Shown: positions 9,303 to 19,370 of the stretch, one piece after another
How the letters are laid out: each line of letters begins with the position of its first letter
Numbering within the stretch: position 1 is the stretch's first letter
Program-made: the position numbers and the translations under genes
NCBI RefSeq assembly: GCF_023273895.1
Contig: NZ_CP096883.1
Span: 4,030,001 to 4,094,000, forward strand
Origin: Sphingobacterium sp. PCS056
Lineage (GTDB): Bacteria > Bacteroidota > Bacteroidia > Sphingobacteriales > Sphingobacteriaceae
DNA: 64,000 nt
Direction: 5' to 3'
The notes under the pieces: model-generated
Databases searched by the model: none
What the model was told of the DNA's origin: nothing
Seen by the model: the letters and a program-made list of their open reading frames with translations, nothing else

Positions 9303-9743
9303 ATGAATATTAGAAAAGCAACATCGGCAGATCTTCCACAGATAAAAGCACTTTATTCGCTGTTGTTTGAGCAGCTGGCAAACTATGAACCTGATTATCT
9401 TCAGCCAGCTCTTCAGGATGAAACCTTTCTGCGCAAGGTAGTTGCAGCCGAAGATAATCTTGTTGCATTTATTTACGTTATAGACGGGCAAGAGGAAAGC
9501 CCCCCTTACCATTGTTTTATCCCGTTGACATGTATGTATTTAATGGACATTGTGGTTGATGAAAGCAGTCGTGGAAAAGGAATCGGAAAAGCGTTGATTG
9601 AACGCGTCAAGCAATGGTCTAAAGAGCAAGGAGCTGATTATCTAGAACTTAGTGTGCTGGCAAAAAATACCTTAGCAGAGGCATTGTATCTGCGGGAAGG
9701 TTTTGAAACCTTTACTAAATCGATGCGAATGAAAATTGAATAG
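9303..9743 (+). CDS. GNAT-family N-acetyltransferase
   Basis: 146 residues with a complete GNAT fold: N-terminal MNIRKATSADLPQIKALY, strand-4 region MYLMDIVVDESS, the acetyl-CoA pyrophosphate loop RGKGIGKALIE near residues 89-99, and the C-terminal ALYLREGFE motif. The substrate is not predictable. It lies 46 bases after the CatA-like gene on the same strand and may be co-transcribed. The 198 bases between its stop and 9942 contain no recognisable terminator. Confidence 0.85.
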   Translation: MNIRKATSADLPQIKALYSLLFEQLANYEPDYLQPALQDETFLRKVVAAEDNLVAFIYVIDGQEESPPYHCFIPLTCMYLMDIVVDESSRGKGIGKALIERVKQWSKEQGADYLELSVLAKNTLAEALYLREGFETFTKSMRMKIE

Positions 9744-9941
9744 CTGATGATTGATAGCGATAAAAATACAGTCAATATGGTGTTATAAATTGAAGACTAA
9801 ATTAAAATTTTGAACTGACTACTTACTATTCAATTTCAAATACATGTATATATTATTTTCGAATACCCAGTTTATTAAAATTTGAAGATCCAATTTTTAT
9901 CTATAAAATAGCTTGTATAGTTCTCCTGAAATATAAAGCAT

Positions 9942-12260
9942 TTAATTTGGATATTTTTTCTGATAAAAAACGAGCTTACCTGACTGAGTCACCCCCTGTA
10001 TGGTGATCCAACATCCCTTGGCACGACTGTTATTATAAAATGTAACAATTTGTTCTTTTTGTTTTATTTCAAAATCGGGATTCCAGTATAAGGTAGGCCG
10101 GTAGTCATAGTCGGAAACTAAACGTTCTAAAGTTCGATCATAAATTTTATTATGGAATGTTTTACTTCGTAAATAACCACCTACTGTCTGTTGATCAATA
10201 CGTTTACCAAAATCTCTATCGACCTCAGCGGGTGTTAACTGGTATACTAAAGTAGCCTTACCCTCAAAATCACGATATTGCAAGTAATCATAATATTTAA
10301 CATAAACAATTTGACTCATATCTGATTCTAGTAATAGATTAACTTCATTAGATTCTGATATAAGTCTTTCATTAAGAAAAATTGATCCATAGGTAGGTCT
10401 TCTAATTTTCATTTTTAGATATTGTTCCAAAGACATACTACGCTTGATAATTTGCTCTTCAGAATGCGGATCAAAAACAAACTCAGGCTTACCCCTAAAA
10501 GCACGACTCGTGTACCTTTCCTCCAATTCATCCAATCGTTTTTGTTGTTTAGAACGGTATACCGGAACTTCACGGATATGCCGCATGCCTTTATTGTCGA
10601 TATAATAATCGGCTCCGTAGTAATAACCCGTGTTGTTGATATTAGTATTGTTTAATCTTTGTTCTTCCAATGAAGGAACAGATATTTTATCCAATGGAGG
10701 AACATCCGAAAAATGGTAGGAAATCTTGTATTCATCAAACTTCAGATCACGGTAGATCTGTGAAAATCGAGTCTCTAAGGAATCATAAAACGTCAATTCT
10801 GGGATAGAAAACCAACCGCTTGAATCAGGAACGACTTCAGTGTACACCATCTGCTTATCACCCTGTTTCTTATAACCAAAAGAAGCACCACGCTGACCGA
10901 CTTTACTTTTCTTATCATGGGACATCAGCTTTTGGTAGCGTGCATAAAATCTTGTCCATTCATTTTTACGCATCAGGATCTTCCCTTTTAAGTAAAGAAG
11001 ACTATCTTTGACCACAGGTAGTCGATCTAGCTCTCCAAAATTTATGGGCTTCAAATGATTTTGTAAGATATCTTGAAGTTTATCCTGGTGAGCAAGGTAT
11101 TGCTTTAAATCGTTGTTCTTATTTTGCAAATAAGGCTTGAGATAAATATCTCCAACGATATTATCGATCGTATCGACCGGCATCTGGATATCGGTGATAG
11201 CAATAGAAAGATAAGCTGCCGTTTCTCCTGAAAGAGCTATCGAAAAGCTATTTCTCCCTTTTTCTTCCATTGAATTTTGGTTAAAGACGACCTCTGGTGT
11301 AAGAAATACTTCTGATGGTGGGCCTAGCATATGGGCAGAACGCCCTAACAATTTGCCCGTATTGTGCCGAAGGAACACCTGCAAGATACCCTGCTCCAGA
11401 TCTGATTTCTTAAGGTATATATTCTTCTGCCCCGATGCTGAGAAGTCTACTGGACTATTAAAAAGCTGACGGTAATTGATCCGGGCTTCTAATTCATAAT
11501 TTGCCGCCATATTGCTTTGAACTGTAATCCGAATGGAATCACTGCCCATATCTTGCATCATTACTTTACTGGATACGTAATTGATATCCATGACACTACC
11601 AGTTTCATCTCTACCATCTGCTCGCCTCCAAAAAACTTGATAGGCAGTATTGGGTTCGGGATTAATTTTTATACGCGTATAGCCCGTGCTATCGGTATGA
11701 AAGGGCATACTTAATGATCCTGCCGAGTCTGTTATCCTTCCTGATGTGGAAATACCCTTCCCTCCCTTAAGATAGGATTTGATCAACAACTCATTCTCAA
11801 CGCCAGCGATAAAGCTACCACCTACAGGATAAGTCTCCAATTGAATCTCGTTATCTTGAAACAAAGCACTTGCTGAAGACGGGGCTGTTGTGCTTTCTGG
11901 AATCAGAGGAATTGTTTTAATATAATATAGTTCAGGACGTACAGCCATTGCCTTGGTGTAAGCATTCAGGAAGAGGTTATTTGCTATACCTTGTCGGGGA
12001 ACAACGAGATAGCCAGCGGCCATACCATTTTTGAGCAACAGAATCGATCGTTGTCGGATAACACCGTCACCATTCCCCATATTCAGATAGAGATTATGGC
12101 TTTCTGCATCCAATAGACCTTCATTCATAACATAGGCTTTGAACCAAACCGTATCGCCAGGAAAGTAGGCACCACGATCCGTATGTACAAAGATCTGAGG
12201 AAGAGTCTGCGATTTTAACAAAAATGGTAGTAGTAGCAAGAGCAACAAATAGTTTTTCAT
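9942..12260 (-). CDS. MG2-type (macroglobulin-like) secreted surface protein
   Basis: 772 residues with a signal peptide (MKNYLLLLLLLPFLLKSQT) and an N-terminal MG2-like beta domain, IFVHTDRGAYFPGDTVWFKAY, the HTDR-Y-PGDTVWFK signature common in Bacteroidota surface proteins next to TonB receptors. No thioester CGEQ motif is seen, so it is not a classic alpha-2-macroglobulin trap. The C-terminal part (AEVDRDFGK, then TLYWNPDFEI and VTFYNNSRAKG) is shared with the paralogue at 30021-32528. It is the last gene of the peptide-export operon, 66 bases after the GT2 gene. Function unknown; periplasmic or outer-membrane location inferred. Confidence 0.75.
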   Translation of the reverse strand: MKNYLLLLLLLPFLLKSQTLPQIFVHTDRGAYFPGDTVWFKAYVMNEGLLDAESHNLYLNMGNGDGVIRQRSILLLKNGMAAGYLVVPRQGIANNLFLNAYTKAMAVRPELYYIKTIPLIPESTTAPSSASALFQDNEIQLETYPVGGSFIAGVENELLIKSYLKGGKGISTSGRITDSAGSLSMPFHTDSTGYTRIKINPEPNTAYQVFWRRADGRDETGSVMDINYVSSKVMMQDMGSDSIRITVQSNMAANYELEARINYRQLFNSPVDFSASGQKNIYLKKSDLEQGILQVFLRHNTGKLLGRSAHMLGPPSEVFLTPEVVFNQNSMEEKGRNSFSIALSGETAAYLSIAITDIQMPVDTIDNIVGDIYLKPYLQNKNNDLKQYLAHQDKLQDILQNHLKPINFGELDRLPVVKDSLLYLKGKILMRKNEWTRFYARYQKLMSHDKKSKVGQRGASFGYKKQGDKQMVYTEVVPDSSGWFSIPELTFYDSLETRFSQIYRDLKFDEYKISYHFSDVPPLDKISVPSLEEQRLNNTNINNTGYYYGADYYIDNKGMRHIREVPVYRSKQQKRLDELEERYTSRAFRGKPEFVFDPHSEEQIIKRSMSLEQYLKMKIRRPTYGSIFLNERLISESNEVNLLLESDMSQIVYVKYYDYLQYRDFEGKATLVYQLTPAEVDRDFGKRIDQQTVGGYLRSKTFHNKIYDRTLERLVSDYDYRPTLYWNPDFEIKQKEQIVTFYNNSRAKGCWITIQGVTQSGKLVFYQKKYPN

Positions 12261-12326
12261 AATTTGGTTATAAATCTAATTGAACCTATTGCACGTTGAA
12301 ATTGATTATATTATTTCTAAATTCTT

Positions 12327-13532
12327 TTACCATACTTTGTTTAACTTTTGTTTATTTCGAATTATTATTTCTCCCCTATACTGTTCGTCTCTATTAGAAA
12401 ACTGATCATTATTTTCATGCAAACGGTATTGGTACAAGATAACATCAATAAACTTAACGTGCTCATAACCACAAATCTCCATCATGGGAAACATAAGAGC
12501 CATATCATAAGGCATTTTTAGATAATTACCATCATTATCTTTAAATGTATCTTTATTAACATCTTGTTTCAATAACTCAATAAAGACTTTAAATTTAAAG
12601 GTCCGTAATTGTGAGACCCACCAGGTTAATTGTCGTGCCACTTTAAACTCTTCTTCATTATAACTTTTCCCAAAACGCTTTCTGCTATTTAGATACCCCA
12701 TCGAACCATATGTCATCAGAACTGATTTTAAACAATGAGCATTATTTAAAATCTGAAATACATATTTATGCGCAAGACAATCGTCAGGATCAATAATACA
12801 AATGATGTCATTCTCTTCCATGTCATTTTCTTCCAGAATGGAGACAATGTTTTCTAATGCATATTTCCGATGTTCATTTACTTTAATATTGTATCTCGAA
12901 TTATTGGGGATCATATTAATAGTACCATCATCGGAACAGTCATCAATGAAATAGACAGTATAATTACTATACTGTTGATTTTCTAAACTTGTCAGAAAAT
13001 CATCTATATAATTTGCTACATTTCTAAAGGGAGCAATAACTCGAATATGAGACTCTGATAATGGTGAACTAAAAATGGTATCGGGATGAATCGAGATTGG
13101 ATAAAGAAATAGAAGGTTGAACAACCTTTCCATAGATGGTTCAATCATATCATCAACAGTTAATGCTGATAGTAGAAATTTATATATAGGCTTTGTGATT
13201 ATAAATGATTTAATAACCTTTATGTGAGACAACATTGCAATTCGGGCATCAATGAGAATTTCTTCATTACAGTCTGTATCTACATAATACATATAAATAT
13301 GCTGTTCTAGTAACTCAAACAGTGTCTCTTCCAAATTTGGAATATCAGCGATCCTTTTAATTGTTTCAGTAGCAATACAATAAATCACATCTTCGTCATT
13401 TTCTAAAGCCCACTCAATCGCATTTTTCAAGTTATCTAAAATACTACCATCGCTGAATTGCTTAACGACTATAGATGCTTCATCAACCTCTGTTTGAACA
13501 ATATTCGCACTCAATATAATTGCAGGTATCAT
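12327..13532 (-). CDS. Family 2-type glycosyltransferase with N-terminal extension
   Basis: 401 residues. From about residue 164 the GT-A fold is clear: VIAPFRNVANYIDDFLTSL, then YFIDDCSDDGT (nucleotide-sugar aspartates) and IDPDD near residue 247 (the DxD metal site). The first 160 residues are not recognised. No membrane segment is seen, so it probably acts in the cytoplasm. In the operon it follows the HlyD adaptor by 3 bases. Glycosylation of the exported peptide, as SunS does for sublancin, is an attractive inference. Base composition is much richer in A+T than the two transporter genes just upstream. Confidence 0.75.
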   Translation of the reverse strand: MIPAIILSANIVQTEVDEASIVVKQFSDGSILDNLKNAIEWALENDEDVIYCIATETIKRIADIPNLEETLFELLEQHIYMYYVDTDCNEEILIDARIAMLSHIKVIKSFIITKPIYKFLLSALTVDDMIEPSMERLFNLLFLYPISIHPDTIFSSPLSESHIRVIAPFRNVANYIDDFLTSLENQQYSNYTVYFIDDCSDDGTINMIPNNSRYNIKVNEHRKYALENIVSILEENDMEENDIICIIDPDDCLAHKYVFQILNNAHCLKSVLMTYGSMGYLNSRKRFGKSYNEEEFKVARQLTWWVSQLRTFKFKVFIELLKQDVNKDTFKDNDGNYLKMPYDMALMFPMMEICGYEHVKFIDVILYQYRLHENNDQFSNRDEQYRGEIIIRNKQKLNKVW

Positions 13533-13535
13533 AAT

Positions 13536-14813
13536 TTAAAACTTCAACGATTTCGTAAGATTTAACCAGATTCTTTTTATGATGGACTGATTTTCGGTAA
13601 TGATATCCGCATCTGCCAGAATACCCGGTTTCAGCTTAATGACCGAGTCTTTTTCATTTCTGTTCAAAATCACCTTCGAAAAGAAAACACTGTCTCTGAT
13701 CGGTATGTCGGATATGTAATCGATCCTTCCTCTTAGGTAACCATACTCCTGGTAGGGATAGCTCTGTACTTTGATCAGCACCTCCTGTCCCACTTTAACT
13801 TTGGATGACTTGCTCTGTGGAATCAGTATCTCGCCATAATAATCATCCTTATTGGCATTGACATAAAACAGCTCTTCACCCATTTTGATCAGTTGATTTT
13901 CCTGTAAAAAATCACCATAGATCAACGTACCCTTTGCAGGGCTGCTGATCACATACTGTTTTTTCCAGTTTTCGGCATCACTGATGAAGGTGTTCAGCGA
14001 TTGGTAGAATTTCTTTTCTTCTTCAAACATCTGATTGTTGATCTCGGACATCTCCTTGTCTTTGGAAAGCCGACTGCTCTGGTTACCGATGATCGTATTT
14101 TCAGTCTGTGGGATAGACTGTCGCTTGGCGAGCAAAAGTGCTTCTTTCTGTTGCAGCTCGAGCTGGCTGATCACTTTCTTTTCGGCCAAGATCTGGTATT
14201 TGGCATATTCCTCTTCGGCAAGTGCCAGTTCTCTTTTCTGTAGATCAAAGCTCTGCTGGATTCTCTGGTTCTGTTCATTGATATATCTGACTTCACTCTG
14301 GATAAAGTTCTTACGTTTCTGATAGATGCCTTCTTTGTTGATCGCAACATAATTCAGATAAGCCAAATAAAAGTTCTGGTAGCTGTTCTGAACTTCCCCC
14401 AGCTCCAGTTCTGTTGGGGTTACGATATCTGTTAGATCTGCCAGTTCGATGGTACTGCTCCGCACCTGCTTCATCTTATCCAGCAAATGGAGTACCTGAT
14501 GGTGGTCTGCCACACTTTCCAGATAAGCAATATCTGTATTTTTATCTACAGACGTACCGTCTTTGACCAGGATCTTCACCAGATTTCCGGTTACTTTGCT
14601 GGTCAGCACCTTGGGCGCGCTACTGGTATTGAATTTCATGGATACCGGCACGACTTCGGGATAACGGATGAAAAACGTCAATCCAAAGAGCATAAAGATC
14701 GTCAGTACAATAAAGGTGATCCCTCTTTTGAGCAGCCAGGACGGTGGTTTAGAAATAATCTCCTGCAGGTCTTCAGAATGGATATCTTCATCCATGAATG
14801 TGTTCTTTGCCAT
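13536..14813 (-). CDS. HlyD-family membrane fusion / peptide secretion adaptor
   Basis: 425 residues with a cytoplasmic N-terminus, one membrane anchor (GITFIVLTIFMLFGLTFFI, about residues 31-49), a lipoyl-like half (KVTGNLVKILVKDGTSVDKN), a long coiled-coil region (about 150-260, EEEYAKYQILAEKKVISQ) and the C-terminal beta-barrel part. Such proteins bridge inner-membrane exporters to the outer membrane. The gene lies 5 bases after the C39 ABC exporter, and the two form a type I secretion pair; an outer-membrane TolC partner is not in this window. Confidence 0.88.
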   Translation of the reverse strand: MAKNTFMDEDIHSEDLQEIISKPPSWLLKRGITFIVLTIFMLFGLTFFIRYPEVVPVSMKFNTSSAPKVLTSKVTGNLVKILVKDGTSVDKNTDIAYLESVADHHQVLHLLDKMKQVRSSTIELADLTDIVTPTELELGEVQNSYQNFYLAYLNYVAINKEGIYQKRKNFIQSEVRYINEQNQRIQQSFDLQKRELALAEEEYAKYQILAEKKVISQLELQQKEALLLAKRQSIPQTENTIIGNQSSRLSKDKEMSEINNQMFEEEKKFYQSLNTFISDAENWKKQYVISSPAKGTLIYGDFLQENQLIKMGEELFYVNANKDDYYGEILIPQSKSSKVKVGQEVLIKVQSYPYQEYGYLRGRIDYISDIPIRDSVFFSKVILNRNEKDSVIKLKPGILADADIITENQSIIKRIWLNLTKSLKF

Positions 14814-14818
14814 AATAG

Positions 14819-17005
14819 TTAATTTCCCAGTTCCAGTTGATTTTTAACGAGTTCATAGTAACTTCCGCGCAGTGCGGTCAGTTCCTGATGCGTTCCCTGC
14901 TCTACAACAGCTCCTTTTTCCAGTACAACAATGTTATCTGCATTTTTGACGGTACTTAAACGGTGCGCAACCACAATGACGGTTCGTTTGTTGAAAAACC
15001 GATCCAGCTTCTCCACGATTTCCTTTTCATTATTGGCATCCAGGGAGTTCGTCGCCTCATCCAAAAAGAGATAGGCCGGATTTTTATATACGGCTCGGGC
15101 GATCATCAGGCGTTGCCGCTGCCCCTGGCTGATACCCTTTCCTGCAGTCCCAATCTTTGTTGCTAGACCAAAAGGTTCATCGGCGATAAATTGTTCCATG
15201 TTGGCCACGCTGATGGCATTTCTTAACAGGTCTTTGTCCAAGTTCTCATCGTTGACTGCAATATTGCGTTCAATGGTATCCGCATATACATAATTTTCCT
15301 GAAGTACCGATCCGCAGCTGTCCCGCCAGAGTCCAAAGTCGATCTGGTCCAATTTTTTCCCCCCGATCAAGATTTCGCCTCCTTCGGGATTATAATAGCG
15401 CAGCAAAAGCTTGATAATGGTTGTTTTCCCACTTCCGCTGGTGCCGACTATAGCAGTTGTTTTTCCTTCGGGGAAGGTCAGGTTCAGTTTGGTGAAGATC
15501 GGATCATTTCCAGCTCCAAAATAACGGAAGGTCAGGTTTTTGATCTCAATGGTTTTGTCTTGCGGCAGCTGTGTGAAATAGTCTTTCTGGATATTTTCCT
15601 CTTCCTCGGTTTCATAGATTTCATTCAGTCGTTCCAGACTGATTTTGGCATCTTGATAGGACTGCATAAAGTCCAATAAGGATTCTACGGGATTGCTCAC
15701 CATACCGACAATATACTGGATGGCCATCATCCCTCCCAAAGTGATATCTCCGTCGATCACGGCCTTGGCACTGATGTAGGTGATCAGAATCCCTTTTGCC
15801 TGGTTGATCGCCATCGAACCGATGGACTGGTACTGGGAAAGAGCGAGACTTTCGACCTTAAATTTAAAGAGTTTGGCCTGTAAGGCCTCCCAGCCCCATC
15901 TTTTTTGCTTCTGTGCATTATTGAGCTTGATATCTTTGATGCTCTGGATCATTTCGACCATATAGGTCTGATTTTCGGAAGCGATCTTGAACCTTTTCTC
16001 GTCGAGCTGGCGGCGATATTTCATAAATGCGAGTATCCAAAGCGTATAGAGTAGTGTTGCAGCAAAAAATACCAAAAAGATGGTTTTGTTATAAATGAGG
16101 AGAAGGGAACCAAAGATTACCATATTGAACAGTGAAAATAGGGTATTGAGCGTGCTTCCTGTGAGAAAGGATTCGATCCGCTGTTGGTCGGACATCCGTT
16201 GCATGATATCACCATGGGTCTTGAGATCAAAGAAGTTCATCGGAAGTTTCATGATCTTGATCAACAGATCGGTCAATATGGAAATATTGACCCGGGTGCT
16301 GATGTGGAGCATAATCCAGGAACGGATAAAGGATACCGCGGTACTTCCGACAAAAAGCATCAGTTGAGCGATCAGGATCAGGTTGATAAAACTGATATTT
16401 TTAGTATTGATACCGATATCAACAACGGACTGGGTCAAAAAGGGTGCGATCAGGGACAGAATGGTCCCTAGTACCATACCTAAGATCAGTTGGACAAACA
16501 GCTTTTTATATTTATAGAAATAGGTGAAGATCTTGCTCCACTCTAATTTCAGTTCGGGTTCTTCTTCATCGATCTGATAAAAATCTGGTCCGGGGCTCAA
16601 TACGAGTGAAAGTCCCGCATGTAGTTCTTTGGTTGAGAACCAGTTCTTGGAAAATTCTTTCTCATCATAACTGAGCAGTCCAGAGGCTGGATCTGATATA
16701 AAGTATTTACCCTGACGAATTTTATAGAGAACAACAAAATGATTCTGGTTCCAGTGTAGTATACAGGGTAACTCCACAATTTTTAGCTGTTCGAGCGACA
16801 GGCGCACACCATAAGTACGAAACCCTAATTTTTCTGCAGCTTCACTAATTCCCAAAAGGTTAACACCGCTCTTAGTCGTCTGGCATAATTTCCGGATTTT
16901 ATGGATAGAAACCAGCTTACCATAATATTTAAATATGATACGCAGACAGGTGGCACCACAGTCCATCTCGTCCATCTGTTTATAATGAGGAAACTTTTTT
17001 AGCAC
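14819..17005 (-). CDS. Peptidase-containing ABC transporter (C39, double-glycine leader exporter)
   Basis: 728 residues with three parts. The C39 cysteine protease has Cys16 (QMDEMDCGATC), the histidine in LHWNQNHFVV near 88 and the aspartate in ISDPASG near 105, so the catalytic triad is complete. Six membrane helices follow (about 160-440). The ATPase has Walker A GTSGSGKTT near 525, signature ISQGQRQR near 627 and LFLDEATNSLD near 648. The family cleaves leaders after GG and exports the core peptide; the GG leader at 23226-23468 is the obvious substrate. The start is a GTG at 17003-17005. GC content is visibly higher than in the flanking glycosyltransferase and LanC-like genes. Confidence 0.93.
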   Translation of the reverse strand: MLKKFPHYKQMDEMDCGATCLRIIFKYYGKLVSIHKIRKLCQTTKSGVNLLGISEAAEKLGFRTYGVRLSLEQLKIVELPCILHWNQNHFVVLYKIRQGKYFISDPASGLLSYDEKEFSKNWFSTKELHAGLSLVLSPGPDFYQIDEEEPELKLEWSKIFTYFYKYKKLFVQLILGMVLGTILSLIAPFLTQSVVDIGINTKNISFINLILIAQLMLFVGSTAVSFIRSWIMLHISTRVNISILTDLLIKIMKLPMNFFDLKTHGDIMQRMSDQQRIESFLTGSTLNTLFSLFNMVIFGSLLLIYNKTIFLVFFAATLLYTLWILAFMKYRRQLDEKRFKIASENQTYMVEMIQSIKDIKLNNAQKQKRWGWEALQAKLFKFKVESLALSQYQSIGSMAINQAKGILITYISAKAVIDGDITLGGMMAIQYIVGMVSNPVESLLDFMQSYQDAKISLERLNEIYETEEEENIQKDYFTQLPQDKTIEIKNLTFRYFGAGNDPIFTKLNLTFPEGKTTAIVGTSGSGKTTIIKLLLRYYNPEGGEILIGGKKLDQIDFGLWRDSCGSVLQENYVYADTIERNIAVNDENLDKDLLRNAISVANMEQFIADEPFGLATKIGTAGKGISQGQRQRLMIARAVYKNPAYLFLDEATNSLDANNEKEIVEKLDRFFNKRTVIVVAHRLSTVKNADNIVVLEKGAVVEQGTHQELTALRGSYYELVKNQLELGN

Positions 17006-17078
17006 TATTATTTTTTTATATGCAACATTTATGTTATAGCTAACACATTACACTGTCAACTTAATTTCACCCATTAGT

Positions 17079-17897
17079 TTAATCTCCATAAACATTAGTA
17101 TTGGTTACAAAATCAAACAAAGTTTTTGAATCCATATCATATTTCATAAAGTGTTTCAAATTAACATCTTTAAGGTCCGTTTCTCCAATATGCAAATAGA
17201 GTTCACTCCATAAACTTGTCTCATTAGATCCATTTGATTGGAGAATCTTCTGAAATTTCCCCCACCAATACCTATTATCATATTGTTTTACACAAAGAAA
17301 TAACTTTGCAATAAAAACATTCTCAATAAATACATGTTCAAGTATGAAGCGATCTAAAATATTTTCTATTGAACTGTAAAAAGGCTTTTCCAACAACGAT
17401 TCATCAGTGACATAAATCGCCAGATAGCTGTATTTTAACAGTATATCAATAATCAGTGGTAACTCTTTTTGATCAAATGATTTAGGATCTAAAAGGACTT
17501 CGTTCAACCGGGCTATTAAAAGTTTCAAGCATTCAAAATGAGTAAATCGATTATAAATATGATCCTTTGAATCATTCCCTATCCTTTGTTGATAATAGGT
17601 TATTAAGTTTAAATGCTTTTCAACATGAATTGATTCTTGGAGAACTTCCTTCAGGGTTAATTTATAAATAAGATCGTCTAAATCGGCTAAAATTTCATCA
17701 GGATCTCCTACTAAATAATTGTTTTCTATTAAAAAAGAGATATACCAGGCAATTCCTAATAATCCTGTCTCAAACGAATAATCGTCATTGACCATGGCCT
17801 GTTCAACCCATCTTTCAAGGATTGTCTCATCCACAATATTTTCATCCACAATATGAAATGACAAAAGATCAAAAATACTTTTATTATTTAAATACAT
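17079..17897 (-). CDS. LanC-like protein (N-terminal repeat region only)
   Basis: 272 residues. FETGLLGIAWYISFLIENNYLV followed by GDPDEILADLDDLIYKL resembles the first alpha-alpha repeat of LanC-like cyclases in Bacteroidota. The protein is shorter than LanC (about 400) and I see neither the CWCxG nor the CHG zinc-ligand motif, so thioether-ring formation is unlikely with this protein alone. It may bind the peptide as a scaffold, or be a decayed cyclase. It lies one base after the GT-like gene and 73 bases before the exporter, in the same operon. The recognition rests on a short motif. Confidence 0.5.
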   Translation of the reverse strand: MYLNNKSIFDLLSFHIVDENIVDETILERWVEQAMVNDDYSFETGLLGIAWYISFLIENNYLVGDPDEILADLDDLIYKLTLKEVLQESIHVEKHLNLITYYQQRIGNDSKDHIYNRFTHFECLKLLIARLNEVLLDPKSFDQKELPLIIDILLKYSYLAIYVTDESLLEKPFYSSIENILDRFILEHVFIENVFIAKLFLCVKQYDNRYWWGKFQKILQSNGSNETSLWSELYLHIGETDLKDVNLKHFMKYDMDSKTLFDFVTNTNVYGD

Positions 17898-17898
17898 G

Positions 17899-19365
17899 TT
17901 AAAATAAGTTAAACGATTCTGACATTATCTTTTTTGCTCGAACTCCTGTTATAGTTTCAATACAATTTATGTCTTTTAGATTATGATGATCAAATAGCTT
18001 AATATCTCTGATGGTTGAATTTTCAATATTCATTTTTCCTTTATTAAATTTGAGTAGGTCAAAATCTAACACCTTTGAAAAAGTTTCTACAAATAGTTTA
18101 TCAACTTTATAAGAATCACTAAACTCAAATATTCTTAAACCATTATCTTCTATATTTTCATCTAAAATCAGATTAATTACATCAATCGCGATCAAGCAAT
18201 CTGCGGGTATCACCAAAATTTTACTATATTTTGTATGCTGTTTTTCGAAGGATATTTTTTCCCAATGGTTATCAAAAAGCCCAGAACCTATTTTAAAATT
18301 AACAATAAGGCTAATATGCTTCTTGATAAATTTTGAATACAATTCTGATACATTTTTATTTTCAATATTATTTGAATGAAGAAGAATCAACACATCTGAA
18401 TGAATCTTACGCTGATGATCTAATTCCTTTCTTCTACTCCTTACCAATTCTGCAATTCTAAAACTACAGCTACTTTCCGGTATATTATTGATGGTATCAT
18501 CATACCAAGGAGGATAATTTAAATAATTAGTTTTCTTAAAATGCAATTTTTCATCTTTTATATTTCCTGAATAATGTTGAATAGCCTTTTTATCCCATTC
18601 TTCTATAGAACTAAAAGGCCATGAAAAATCCATTTCTTGACTTATCTCAACATCCTTCTCAAAATACCAAAGGTTCCATAATACTGCCCACATATCTGAG
18701 CACCATGCCTGTATTCCTCTTTTTTTAGAACGGAATTCTTTTTGAAATTCATAATGTTCTTGCCATAATTTTTCATTATAATTTTTCATCAAAAGATATA
18801 ATTCTTCCGAATCCTTTTCGACCTTTTGCCAAAATTTTGCATCTATATTATTGAGAACATATTGTGCACCTCCTGTATTTTTATCTCTTTTCAAAAGAAC
18901 CTCTTTAGAAATTCCCACTACTGAAAGCATTTTAGCTATCAATTCCTCAGAGGCTACACTTTCTAAATATCCAAAATCTAAATAGTCACTCGTATCTGAA
19001 ACATAACACATTTCATTCTCAACAATTTTTGGAATTCTAGAAAACAAAATATCAGAATCATGATAAAATATGGTTTCCTTAGAAAGCCATTCATATGCCT
19101 CAAAATGTTGCTTTAGAATGTGCGGACGAATAGATGACGTATAATTAGGTTTAACTCTAGTATCTGCGTAAATGAAAAATCTCACAAATCTTTCATTCTC
19201 CTGGATAAATTTCTTGAAACTTGGATTAAGACCCTTCTTAACATCATAACCTATTAATACATGAATATTATTCTTATTTATTCCTAGACTTTCAAAATTT
19301 CGAAATTGCAACTCTAACTGCCATTCAAAATATTTTGAATCTGGTTGTGCAGATATATATATCAT
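17899..19365 (-). CDS. Glycosyltransferase-like protein (GT-A fold, HPAT-like N-terminal half)
   Basis: 488 residues. The N-terminal 300 residues read like a retaining GT-A enzyme: YISAQPDSKYFEWQLELQ, FYHDSDILF near residue 103 (a DxD metal motif), NTGGAQYVL near 165, and QAWCSDMWAVLWNLW near 220, reminiscent of hydroxyproline O-arabinosyltransferase-like families. HYSG near 270 could be the late histidine ligand. The C-terminal 180 residues (HSDVLILLHSNN onward) look like a second nucleotide-sugar-like domain of unknown type. It follows the TonB receptor by 5 bases. No signal peptide is seen, so it is probably cytoplasmic. A peptide-modifying role is inferred from the operon. Confidence 0.6.
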   Translation of the reverse strand: MIYISAQPDSKYFEWQLELQFRNFESLGINKNNIHVLIGYDVKKGLNPSFKKFIQENERFVRFFIYADTRVKPNYTSSIRPHILKQHFEAYEWLSKETIFYHDSDILFSRIPKIVENEMCYVSDTSDYLDFGYLESVASEELIAKMLSVVGISKEVLLKRDKNTGGAQYVLNNIDAKFWQKVEKDSEELYLLMKNYNEKLWQEHYEFQKEFRSKKRGIQAWCSDMWAVLWNLWYFEKDVEISQEMDFSWPFSSIEEWDKKAIQHYSGNIKDEKLHFKKTNYLNYPPWYDDTINNIPESSCSFRIAELVRSRRKELDHQRKIHSDVLILLHSNNIENKNVSELYSKFIKKHISLIVNFKIGSGLFDNHWEKISFEKQHTKYSKILVIPADCLIAIDVINLILDENIEDNGLRIFEFSDSYKVDKLFVETFSKVLDFDLLKFNKGKMNIENSTIRDIKLFDHHNLKDINCIETITGVRAKKIMSESFNLF

Positions 19366-19370
19366 AAATA

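Noticed and set aside
9942..12260. True alpha-2-macroglobulin protease trap
   Set aside because: No CGEQ-type thioester and less than half the usual length.
14819..17005. Lantibiotic-type cluster with full cyclase/dehydratase
   Set aside because: No LanB, LanM or dehydratase domain is present anywhere in the window, and the LanC-like protein lacks zinc ligands.
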